Assembly (NCBI GenBank): GCA_028679985.1
Contig: JAJRAH010000048.1
Span: 1-5,708 of the forward strand
Source: Methanomassiliicoccales archaeon
GTDB lineage: Archaea; Thermoplasmatota; Thermoplasmata; Methanomassiliicoccales; JACIVX01
Length of the DNA: 5,708 nt
Direction: 5' to 3'
Positions 1-5,197 of this stretch are shown here, one piece after another. The position numbers and the translations under genes were made by a program. The notes below the pieces were generated by a model. The model was not told the origin of the DNA. It was given only the letters and a program-made list of their open reading frames with translations, and searched no databases. The first letter of the stretch is position 1; every line of letters starts with the position of its first letter.

Positions 1-21
1 AAGAACCTGGACGTGTTCTGA
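1..21 (+). CDS. 3' end of an upstream gene (possibly aIF1A), partial
   Basis: The first frame reads six codons, K-N-L-D-V-F, and then a TGA at 19-21, which lies 16 bp before the rio1 start. Only the stop and a few residues are visible, so the family cannot be read from the sequence. In many euryarchaea the gene immediately before rio1 encodes translation initiation factor aIF1A, whose C-terminus is short and variable, so this is the most natural guess. It rests on neighbourhood alone. The frame could also be non-coding. Confidence 0.3.
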   Translation, partial: KNLDVF

Positions 22-37
22 GACAAAGGGGCTGCGC

Positions 38-814
38 ATGGCCCGAAGAGAGTCGTATTCTATTCACGAGCGGAGGATCGAGGCCCTTCGCGTCAAGGAC
101 AAGAGCACCGAAGATCGCCAAGTCATGGACGAAGTGTTCGACAAGGAGACGCTGCTGGCGATCTACAAGCTCATGACCGACAAGATCGTAGAGACGGTCG
201 AGCTGCCGATATCCACCGGCAAGGAAGGGAAAGTTTTTCTCTGCACCTCCCCTGATAAGAGACTTCTGGCACTCAAGATCTATCGGATATCGAACTCGAC
301 GTTCAAGCGAATCGCGAGATATATCGAGGGAGACCCGCGGTTCAAAGGCCTGACTGGAAATCACAGGAAGATGATCTTCGCCTGGGCCTCGAAGGAGTTC
401 AAGAACCTGCAGCGGCTCGATAGCGCAGGCGTCAGAGTCCCGTCCCCCATCAGATCCTACCGGAACCTGCTGGCAATGGAGTACATCGGGACCGAGGAAG
501 CCCCGGCCCCAATGCTGAGGGACGTGAAGCTTGGAAACCCCGAGAAGACCTACAAGACCGTTGTCAAGTTCGTCAAACTGGCGTACAAGAAGGCACAGCT
601 GGTTCACGGAGATTTAAGCGAGTATAACGTCCTCGTTCAGGACGACAAGCCAGTTCTCATAGACTGCGGGCAGGCGATGATGGTCGATCACCCCAACGCC
701 TCAGAGTTCTTGAGGAGGGACATCGTTAATCTAAACAGGTATTTCGGGTCGATCGGCGTCGAGGTCATCGATCACGAAGAACTGTTCCGGATGGTCACGG
801 GAGGCGCGAAATGA
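38..814 (+). CDS. rio1: RIO1-type atypical serine kinase/ATPase
   Basis: 258 residues, the usual length for archaeal RIO1. RIO kinases bind pre-40S/pre-30S particles in the cytoplasm and use ATP turnover to drive late small-subunit maturation. Visible motifs are a charged N-terminal helix region (1-45), the RIO P-loop STGKEGKVF at 59-67, the ATP-contacting lysine K80 in ALKIYR, the helix-C-type glutamate E120, a hinge at MEYIG (147-151), the catalytic loop HGDLSEYN (190-197) with D192 and N197, and the metal-binding D209 in LIDCGQA, where classical kinases have DFG. The DLSEYN and ID.GQA signature with a P-loop of STGKE type favours RIO1 over RIO2. RIO2 also carries an N-terminal winged helix, absent here. 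The ATG at 38 is preceded by a weak purine-rich AAGGGG 6 bp upstream. The next gene overlaps by 4 bp (ATGA), which suggests translational coupling. All key residues are present, so it should be active. Confidence 0.95.
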   Translation: MARRESYSIHERRIEALRVKDKSTEDRQVMDEVFDKETLLAIYKLMTDKIVETVELPISTGKEGKVFLCTSPDKRLLALKIYRISNSTFKRIARYIEGDPRFKGLTGNHRKMIFAWASKEFKNLQRLDSAGVRVPSPIRSYRNLLAMEYIGTEEAPAPMLRDVKLGNPEKTYKTVVKFVKLAYKKAQLVHGDLSEYNVLVQDDKPVLIDCGQAMMVDHPNASEFLRRDIVNLNRYFGSIGVEVIDHEELFRMVTGGAK

Positions 815-1350
815 GAATCATCAGGATACCGAAGGATAGGGTGGGTGCCCTCATCGGAAAGGAGGGCGAGACGAAGAAGTTCATCGAGGAGCGGTCGAAG
901 GTTGCGCTCTACATCGACTCCGAAGGGGAGGTGACCCTGGACGAGTCAGCGGCAGAAGATCCTGTAATGGGAATGAAGGTCGGAGACATCGTCAAGGCGA
1001 TAGGAAGGGGATTCTCCCCGCACAGAGCGTTCAGGCTTTTCGATGATGACGAGTATCTCGACACAATCGACATCAGGGATTACGTTGGGAAGAAGACGAA
1101 CAACGTCGTCAGGATGAGGGCGAGGATCATCGGATCCAATGGCAAGACGAGGAGGATCATCGAGGAGCTGACCGGCGCTTCGATATCGATATATGGCAGC
1201 ACCGTGTCGATCGTCGCAAACGATCTTCAGCTTCCGATCGCGAGGACCGCCATCGACATGCTGCTGAGGGGCAGCGAGCATGCGACCGTCTATCGTTATC
1301 TGGAGAGATGCAGGCCGCAGCTCAGGATGGGGGAGATGGGGTTCGCGTAG
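811..1350 (+). CDS. Archaeal Dim2/Pno1-like KH-domain RNA-binding protein
   Basis: 179 residues with two KH modules. The first has the GxxG loop G16-K-E-G19 in VGALIGKEGE. The second has G108-S-N-G111 in ARIIGSNGKTRRIIEELTG, the strongest family signature. This two-KH architecture matches eukaryotic Pno1/Dim2 and its archaeal homologues, which bind near the 3' end of small-subunit rRNA and work with Nob1, RIO kinases and Dim1 in pre-rRNA maturation. The start is well defined: a GGAGG Shine-Dalgarno at 800-804 sits 6 bp before the ATG, which overlaps the rio1 stop codon. The rio1-KH pairing is common in archaea and supports a joint role on the nascent 30S subunit. In many archaea topoisomerase VI genes follow, but not here. 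The C-terminal tail (165-179) is short and Met/Gly-rich with no recognisable motif. Confidence 0.9.
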   Translation: MRIIRIPKDRVGALIGKEGETKKFIEERSKVALYIDSEGEVTLDESAAEDPVMGMKVGDIVKAIGRGFSPHRAFRLFDDDEYLDTIDIRDYVGKKTNNVVRMRARIIGSNGKTRRIIEELTGASISIYGSTVSIVANDLQLPIARTAIDMLLRGSEHATVYRYLERCRPQLRMGEMGFA

Positions 1351-1351
1351 A

Positions 1352-1359
1352 TTAGATAT
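1352..1359 (+). promoter_or_regulatory. Possible TATA-like box for the unknown gene
   Basis: The AT-rich octamer TTAGATAT lies just after the KH stop codon and is centred about 27 bp before the ATG at 1382. That is where an archaeal TATA box would sit for a leaderless transcript starting at the ATG. No convincing Shine-Dalgarno is present close to that ATG. The match to the archaeal TATA consensus is weak, and read-through from rio1 is equally possible. Confidence 0.22.
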
Positions 1360-1381
1360 CAGGAAGTGCATTTCTGTGACG

Positions 1382-1939
1382 ATGGATTGGATCGACGCAC
1401 TCGACGCGGAGCTCAGGAATCTCGATTTGAAGAGATCGAAGAGCAAGGATGATCGCTCGGTCCTCACGAGAGACCTGTCTGTCGTTTATCTCAACGTCAT
1501 GGTCCGCTTCGCTCTGAACACCGAAGCCGAGATGAAGATGCTCCCGAACCAGTGGGACATTGCCACATACCACGGCGACAGGAAGTGGGACATCAAGAAG
1601 AAGACCGACTTCGGGGTCATTGACGAACTGGTCATCGCCGATGACAGACCGCACGGCTCAGCGATGATGACGGAGTTTTTCTCAAAGAAGGGCTTCGAGA
1701 GGGTGCGAAGCGGATTCATGATTCCGGAGATGACCCGAAGGAAGAAGGAGTGGAGGTTCTTCGTGGTGAACGAGTCGACCGTCAAGAAGGCTTCTGTATC
1801 GGAGATTTGGAAAGACCTGAGGAAGGGAATCGAGATGTGGTATGAATCCATGCTGAGGAGCGATGTCGCCCCCTTCAGAGAATTCTGCGAGAAGAACTAT
1901 CAGCAGGAGTCAGCTCCGGCCATTCCGGACAATCTTTAA
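1382..1939 (+). CDS. Hypothetical protein, unrecognised family, 185 aa
   Basis: I do not recognise this 185-residue protein. It has no signal peptide and no membrane segment, so it is probably a soluble cytoplasmic protein. It is highly charged and rich in Lys, Arg, Asp and Glu, with a Lys/Arg/Asp-rich stretch at 17-30, six tryptophans (3, 58, 69, 124, 143, 153) and an alpha/beta-looking middle. A hydrophobic beta-type stretch FGVIDELVIADD (77-88) and a second at WRFFVVN (124-130) suggest a compact fold, and 139-173 looks helical. Two cysteine-free thirds and one cysteine (169) argue against a zinc ribbon. I chose the ATG at 1382. The frame is open further upstream, but that part lies inside the KH gene. 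An in-frame GTG at 1376, 9 bp after AGGAAG, is an alternative that would add two residues. Gaps to its neighbours are 31 and 25 bp. Its position among rRNA- and tRNA-maturation genes suggests an RNA-related role, as inference only. Confidence 0.75.
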   Translation: MDWIDALDAELRNLDLKRSKSKDDRSVLTRDLSVVYLNVMVRFALNTEAEMKMLPNQWDIATYHGDRKWDIKKKTDFGVIDELVIADDRPHGSAMMTEFFSKKGFERVRSGFMIPEMTRRKKEWRFFVVNESTVKKASVSEIWKDLRKGIEMWYESMLRSDVAPFREFCEKNYQQESAPAIPDNL

Positions 1940-1940
1940 G
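1935..1940 (+). promoter_or_regulatory. Possible TATA box for a leaderless pus10 transcript
   Basis: TTTAAG overlaps the stop codon of the preceding gene and is centred about 27 bp before the pus10 ATG at 1965, with a purine-containing stretch (GGACAAT) just upstream where a BRE would sit. The only Shine-Dalgarno-like sequence, GGAG at 1942-1945, is 19 bp from the ATG and too far to serve it. This pattern is typical of leaderless archaeal transcripts. It may be an internal promoter that lets the pus10-rpl21e-rpoF part be expressed separately. Confidence 0.35.
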
Positions 1941-1964
1941 TGGAGCAGGCAATTAGCCCCTCGA

Positions 1965-3203
1965 ATGACCGATATCGCCTCAAGAGCTGACATCGCTCTC
2001 AAAAGGGACCTCTGCGACCACTGCCTCGGCAGAATATTCGCACTTGTCGGTACCGGAACGACGAACGAAGCGAGGGGAAAGTCGGCTCGCGCAGAGGCCA
2101 GCTTCGAACGTGAAGGGAGAGGAGAGGCGCTTCAGCCTCATGAGAAATGCTGGCTTTGCGAGGATATCTTTGACTCGCTCCCGAGATTCGCCGAGGCGAT
2201 CATCAAGTCGCTGTCGAAGATCGAGTACAACAACTTCCTGGTCGGCACCAGAGTCGATCCGGAGATCCAGGGGAGGGAGGAGCGGCTCTGGAGCGAAGTC
2301 GGTCAGGAGACGGCCGAACCGATCAAGGCCGAGTTGAATCGAGAGATCGGGAAGATCGTGGAGGCGAGGATCGGCAAGCCCGTCGAATTCGACACCCCTG
2401 AGGTCGTCGCCCTCATTGACACCCGATTTGCTCAGGTCGATCTCGATGTGTCCCCTCTTTTCATCTACGGTCGCTATAGGAAGCTCGTCAGGGACATGCC
2501 CCAGACCCGATGGCCGTGCAGACAGTGCAGGGGGAAGGGTTGCGAGCGTTGCCAATTCACCGGCAAGATGTATCCCACGAGCGTCCAGGAGATCGTAGGG
2601 GATCCAATCATGAGTGTGGCGGAAGGGACGGACCACTTCTTCCACGGGATGGGTCGAGAAGACATCGACGCCAGGATGCTCGGGACCGGAAGACCGTTCG
2701 TCATCGAGATTCGCGAGCCGAAGAAGAGGAATCTGAACCTCGGATCACTTGAGAATATCATCAACGATAACGGAAGAGGCCGGGTCGAAGTGGTTGGCCT
2801 CAGATCCTCATCCAGAGAGGAAGTCAGGAGGGTCAAGGCCTCGGCCCCGAACAAGACCTACAGGGTCGAAGTCGCCGTCCATGGCAAAGTTGATAAGGCA
2901 AAGATTAATGAGGTACTTCAGTCATTCAAACGCACTCGTATCACGCAGCAGACCCCCGTCAGGGTGGCCCATAGAAGAGCTGACATAGCGAGGGAGCGGG
3001 AGATCATCGATCTTCATCTGGATGAACTCGGTGAGAACTCCATCACCTTCGTCATAAGAACCGAGGCTGGAACGTACATTAAGGAGTTCGTCCACGGGGA
3101 CAAAGGACGGACGAGACCTAGCCTCTCCGAAGCTCTCGGTGTGCCATGCGAGGTGAGGGCTCTGGACGTGATCGAAGTGAACGATGGCACTAGCGAGGAA
3201 TGA
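1965..3203 (+). CDS. pus10: tRNA pseudouridine synthase Pus10 (tRNA Psi54/Psi55)
   Basis: 412 residues, normal for archaeal Pus10, which isomerises uridine 54 and/or 55 in the TPsiC arm of tRNA. The N-terminal part carries two CxxC pairs, C17-C20 (CDHC) and C62-C65 (CWLC), expected to bind zinc next to the THUMP-like RNA-binding region. A third cluster, CRQC at 185-188 and CERC at 193-196 followed by QFTGK, is the WPC..C.GKGC..C..TGK signature of the family. The catalytic motif GREDIDARMLGTGRPF (230-245) follows. By analogy with the GRTD motif of TruA the nucleophilic aspartate would be D233, though D235 cannot be excluded by eye. A conserved C-terminal TEAGTYIKEFVHGDKGRT segment (367-383) also fits. 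The ATG at 1965 is preferred because the sequence from MTDIASRADI matches the family N-terminus. The upstream in-frame extension lies inside the previous gene and lacks family character. It ends 2 bp before rpl21e. Confidence 0.94.
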   Translation: MTDIASRADIALKRDLCDHCLGRIFALVGTGTTNEARGKSARAEASFEREGRGEALQPHEKCWLCEDIFDSLPRFAEAIIKSLSKIEYNNFLVGTRVDPEIQGREERLWSEVGQETAEPIKAELNREIGKIVEARIGKPVEFDTPEVVALIDTRFAQVDLDVSPLFIYGRYRKLVRDMPQTRWPCRQCRGKGCERCQFTGKMYPTSVQEIVGDPIMSVAEGTDHFFHGMGREDIDARMLGTGRPFVIEIREPKKRNLNLGSLENIINDNGRGRVEVVGLRSSSREEVRRVKASAPNKTYRVEVAVHGKVDKAKINEVLQSFKRTRITQQTPVRVAHRRADIAREREIIDLHLDELGENSITFVIRTEAGTYIKEFVHGDKGRTRPSLSEALGVPCEVRALDVIEVNDGTSEE

Positions 3204-3205
3204 GC

Positions 3206-3499
3206 ATGGTAAAGGCGTCGAGTGGAAGTAGGAACAAATCGAGGAGTATAATGAAGAGGCGCCCGAGAGAGCGGGGCCTATCGCCGATTACTCGTGAGTT
3301 TCAGCATTTTGAGGCTGGCGAGAAGGTCAACATAATCATCGACCCTAGTGTACATCATGGGGCTCCGGACATACGGTTCCAGGGCAAGACCGGCACGGTT
3401 GTAGAGAGCCGGGGAAGGGCCTTCGTGCTGGAAGTCCTGGACGGCAACAAGATCAAGACGGTCGTCGCCACTCCCGAGCATTTGAGAAGGGCTGCATAG
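3206..3499 (+). CDS. rpl21e: 50S ribosomal protein L21e (eL21)
   Basis: 97 residues, matching the family length. It is a basic large-subunit ribosomal protein that binds 23S rRNA. Diagnostic segments are MVKASSGSRNKSRS at the N-terminus, RRPRERGLSPITR (about 18-30), the SH3-like barrel with IIIDPSVHHGAPDIRFQGKTG (the conserved DPS.H.G.P..R..GKTGTV pattern, about 45-66), RGRAFVLEV, and the C-terminal TPEHLR. I place the start at the ATG at 3206, which gives the family's standard MVKAS beginning. A GAGGA Shine-Dalgarno at 3195-3199 then has 6 bp spacing. The ATG at 3200 overlaps the pus10 stop but would leave no room for that Shine-Dalgarno. Close spacing to pus10 and rpoF indicates cotranscription. 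Confidence 0.97.
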   Translation: MVKASSGSRNKSRSIMKRRPRERGLSPITREFQHFEAGEKVNIIIDPSVHHGAPDIRFQGKTGTVVESRGRAFVLEVLDGNKIKTVVATPEHLRRAA

Positions 3500-3505
3500 G
3501 CGGTG
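3498..3505 (+). promoter_or_regulatory. Shine-Dalgarno site of rpoF
   Basis: AGGCGGTG differs from the archaeal anti-SD complement AGGAGGTG at one position and lies 7 bp before the rpoF ATG. It overlaps the L21e stop codon, consistent with reinitiation or coupled translation of the two genes on one mRNA. Confidence 0.55.
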
Positions 3506-3512
3506 TTTCTGA

Positions 3513-3833
3513 ATGTCCGATGAGCGTTACGTCACTCTTAGCGAGGTCGAGCACATGCTGGCGGAAGAGAGCAAACAGCGTGAGCTTACGAGCGAGCAGA
3601 AGCTCGCGAAGGATCACGCAGACAAGATGAAGAAGCTTCCGATGGACAAAGCGCAGAAGCTCTTCAAAGAGCTCAAAGGGCTCGACTTCATCTCCGACGC
3701 GATAGCCACGAAGATCGTGGATATCCTGCCGACTCACAACGATGACATTCGCATTCTCTTCGCCAAAGAACGATCGATCATTGAGAAGAAGCACATCGAC
3801 CAGATTCTGAAGATCGTGGAGAAGTATCTCTAG
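3513..3833 (+). CDS. rpoF: DNA-directed RNA polymerase subunit Rpo4/F (Rpb4 family)
   Basis: 106 residues, typical for archaeal Rpo4 (also called subunit F). With Rpo7 (subunit E, not in this window) it forms the stalk of RNA polymerase, which assists open-complex formation and captures the emerging transcript. The N-terminal segment (about 1-35), with YVTLSEVEHMLAEES, contacts Rpo7 and the core. The C-terminal part (about 40-106) is an all-helical HRDC-like domain with KAQKLFKELKGLDFISDAIATKIVDILPT and a terminal DQILKIVEKYL helix, characteristic of archaeal Rpb4. The start is supported by a Shine-Dalgarno 7 bp upstream and by the normal length. Placement between rpl21e and the DUF655 gene is a conserved archaeal gene order, which strengthens the assignment. 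Confidence 0.95.
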   Translation: MSDERYVTLSEVEHMLAEESKQRELTSEQKLAKDHADKMKKLPMDKAQKLFKELKGLDFISDAIATKIVDILPTHNDDIRILFAKERSIIEKKHIDQILKIVEKYL

Positions 3834-3840
3834 GTCGTGA
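3832..3840 (+). promoter_or_regulatory. Shine-Dalgarno that decides the TTG start of the DUF655 gene
   Basis: AGGTCGTGA resembles the anti-SD complement AGGAGGTGA with one mismatch and one base less on the 5' side. It ends 4 bp before the TTG at 3845 and overlaps the rpoF stop codon. Because no ATG or GTG lies in frame near the family N-terminus, this site is the main support for a TTG start. Confidence 0.45.
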
Positions 3841-3844
3841 TACT

Positions 3845-4393
3845 TTGGAAGACTACGCGCACCTTCTTGACTACCTACCCCAGGGACTTGCCACGGAGAG
3901 GACTTTCAAGAGAGAGCCTCTGGCGTATGCCTTGGGCGAGAGCGAGTTCAAGCTGTTCGAGCTCGTTCCGAAGCCCAACGCTGCACTGCAGATAGGGCAG
4001 CGAGTCTACATAGGGAAGGACGCGGACAAGAGGGCGGAGATACAGCACGTCAAAAGGAGGGTCAGCTTCGAAGAACTCACGACCGCGGCGCAGAAGGAGC
4101 TTCCCTTCGTCATCGTTGACGTCGTCAAGATACTGGAAGTTAGGTTCGTGCAGTTCTTCAACGAGGCTCAGGCGATAACGACGAGGTTCCACATGCTCGA
4201 GCTGCTCCCCGGTCTCGGCAAAAAGACGATGTGGTCGATACTCGAGGAAAGGAAGAGAGGGAAGTTCGCGAGCTTCGAGGACATGGCGAAACGGATCCCT
4301 TCGGTGAAGCACCCGGAGAAGCTCATCGCGAAGCGGATCGAGATCGAGCTGTCCGACCCTGGCCAGAAGTATCATCTATTCGTAGCTAGATGA
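3845..4393 (+). CDS. DUF655 family predicted nucleic-acid-binding protein (OB-fold plus helix-hairpin-helix)
   Basis: 182 residues, the usual size of this archaea-specific family. The N-terminal part begins EDYAHLLDYLPQG, a family hallmark, and continues as a beta-rich OB-like domain (about 20-75) with FKLFELVPKP and GQRVYIGKD. The C-terminal part contains a helix-hairpin-helix motif, ELLPGLGKKTMWSILEER (119-136), followed by FEDMAKRIPSVKHPEKLIAKRI. This combination points to RNA or DNA binding. The precise function is not established, but its constant position beside rpoF and ksgA suggests a role in RNA metabolism or ribosome assembly. I take the TTG at 3845 as the start because it directly precedes the conserved EDYAHLLDYLPQG segment and follows a Shine-Dalgarno-like sequence. 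Gaps of 11 and 10 bp to its neighbours indicate an operon. Confidence 0.9.
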   Translation: MEDYAHLLDYLPQGLATERTFKREPLAYALGESEFKLFELVPKPNAALQIGQRVYIGKDADKRAEIQHVKRRVSFEELTTAAQKELPFVIVDVVKILEVRFVQFFNEAQAITTRFHMLELLPGLGKKTMWSILEERKRGKFASFEDMAKRIPSVKHPEKLIAKRIEIELSDPGQKYHLFVAR

Positions 4394-4403
4394 TTGCCCT
4401 CGG

Positions 4404-5195
4404 ATGAAACCTTCAGAGATCCAAGCGATCCTGACCGAGTACTCCGTCAGACCCGGCAAGCAGAAGGGACAGAATTTTCTCATAGATGAGAGGGTCGCGA
4501 ACCGTGAAGTCGACTACGCAGGGATAGAGCCTGATGATGTCGTACTGGAGATCGGGCCGGGCCTCGGCATGCTCACCGATAGACTGATCACGAGAGCGAA
4601 GAGGGTGGTGGGAATCGAGTTCGACCCGGGGCTCTGCAGTTACCTCCGGGAAAGGTATGGGGATAGGATCGATCTGATCGAGGGCGACGCCCTCAAGATC
4701 GAATTCCCTGACTTTGACAAGATGGTTTCGAACATACCTTACAACATCTCCTCCCCTCTCATCTTCAAGTTGCTCGACCATCATTTCGACAGAGCAATCG
4801 TGATGATCCAGAGAGAATTCGCGGAGAGGATGATCGCGAAGCCCGACACGGACGACTACTCGAGACTCACGGTGAACACCTACTACCGGGCGGAGTGCAG
4901 GGTCCTGGAGCACGTCCCGAGGTCCAGATTCTGGCCGGAGCCAGAGGTCGATTCGGCTATCGTCATGCTCACCCCGAGACCCCCGCCCTTCCGAGTCATG
5001 GACGAGGATCTTTTCTTCAAGCTAATCGACGTACTTTTCCAGCACAGGAGAAAGAAGATATCGACGATCCTCAAGATGAAGCGCATCGCACCTGGGAAAG
5101 TGATGACACTGCCGTACGTCGATCTCAGGGTCGAGGCGCTATCGCCGGAGCAGATCGGGGTACTGTCGGATTCAATCTCCTCACTCAAAGAGTGA
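4404..5195 (+). CDS. ksgA: 16S rRNA (adenine-N6,N6)-dimethyltransferase KsgA/Dim1
   Basis: 263 residues, the normal size. This enzyme uses S-adenosylmethionine to dimethylate two adjacent adenines in the loop of the 3'-terminal helix of 16S rRNA during late 30S assembly. Visible motifs are KGQNFL (21-26), SAM motif I LEIGPGLGMLT (48-58), the acidic IEFDPGL after strand 2 (71-77) that contacts the SAM ribose, EGDAL (93-97) contacting the adenine, and the catalytic motif IV NIPYNISSPL (110-119), the archaeal/eukaryotic NIPY form. FWPEPEVDSA (176-185) and FQHRRKK (212-218) follow, then the C-terminal LSPEQ. The ATG at 4404 gives the expected N-terminus. No good Shine-Dalgarno precedes it, so it may depend on coupling with the DUF655 gene 10 bp upstream. 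Its last 11 bp overlap the convergent DUF1611 gene. Confidence 0.96.
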   Translation: MKPSEIQAILTEYSVRPGKQKGQNFLIDERVANREVDYAGIEPDDVVLEIGPGLGMLTDRLITRAKRVVGIEFDPGLCSYLRERYGDRIDLIEGDALKIEFPDFDKMVSNIPYNISSPLIFKLLDHHFDRAIVMIQREFAERMIAKPDTDDYSRLTVNTYYRAECRVLEHVPRSRFWPEPEVDSAIVMLTPRPPPFRVMDEDLFFKLIDVLFQHRRKKISTILKMKRIAPGKVMTLPYVDLRVEALSPEQIGVLSDSISSLKE

Positions 5196-5197
5196 GG
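5179..5197. terminator. Hairpin across two convergent stop codons, possible bidirectional terminator
   Basis: A perfect 8-bp inverted repeat, CCTCACTC / GAGTGAGG, with a 3-nt AAA loop. It contains the ksgA stop (TGA, 5193-5195) and the DUF1611 stop on the other strand (5185-5187). On either strand the transcript could fold into the same stem. Archaeal termination mainly uses U-rich tracts, and no T-run follows here, so this may be an mRNA 3'-end-protecting or processing element rather than a classical terminator. Confidence 0.4.

Noticed and set aside
1183..1192. 10-bp palindrome ATATCGATAT inside the KH gene
   Set aside because: It encodes the conserved-looking S-I-S-I-Y strand of the second KH domain and is a single short palindrome, expected by chance.
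1280..1381. In-frame upstream extension of the 185-aa protein by 34 residues from an ATG at 1280
   Set aside because: It lies almost entirely inside the KH gene in another frame, its composition (Trp/Gly/Arg-rich) is that of out-of-frame translation, and it has no Shine-Dalgarno.
946..1467. 173-codon open frame on the - strand opposite the KH gene
   Set aside because: It is antisense to a clear KH protein and has Arg/His/Pro/Asp-rich composition typical of a reverse-frame shadow in GC-rich coding DNA. No family was recognisable.
1863..1964. In-frame upstream extension of Pus10 by 34 residues from an ATG at 1863
   Set aside because: It overlaps the preceding gene, is Ser/Arg-rich without family character, and the recognisable Pus10 N-terminus starts at the ATG at 1965.
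1980..2645. 221-codon open frame on the - strand opposite pus10
   Set aside because: It lies wholly inside a well-supported gene and reads as low-complexity Leu/Arg/Asp-rich shadow sequence.
3200..3205. ATG at 3200 overlapping the pus10 stop as the L21e start
   Set aside because: The family begins MVKAS, which corresponds to the ATG at 3206, and the GAGGA Shine-Dalgarno is correctly spaced only for that one.
3875..4913. Two 166-codon open frames on the - strand opposite DUF655 and ksgA (3875-4375 and 4413-4913)
   Set aside because: Both are antisense to well-supported genes and are Leu/Arg/Asp/Glu/His-rich without motifs. Opposite-strand frames of this size are expected here.
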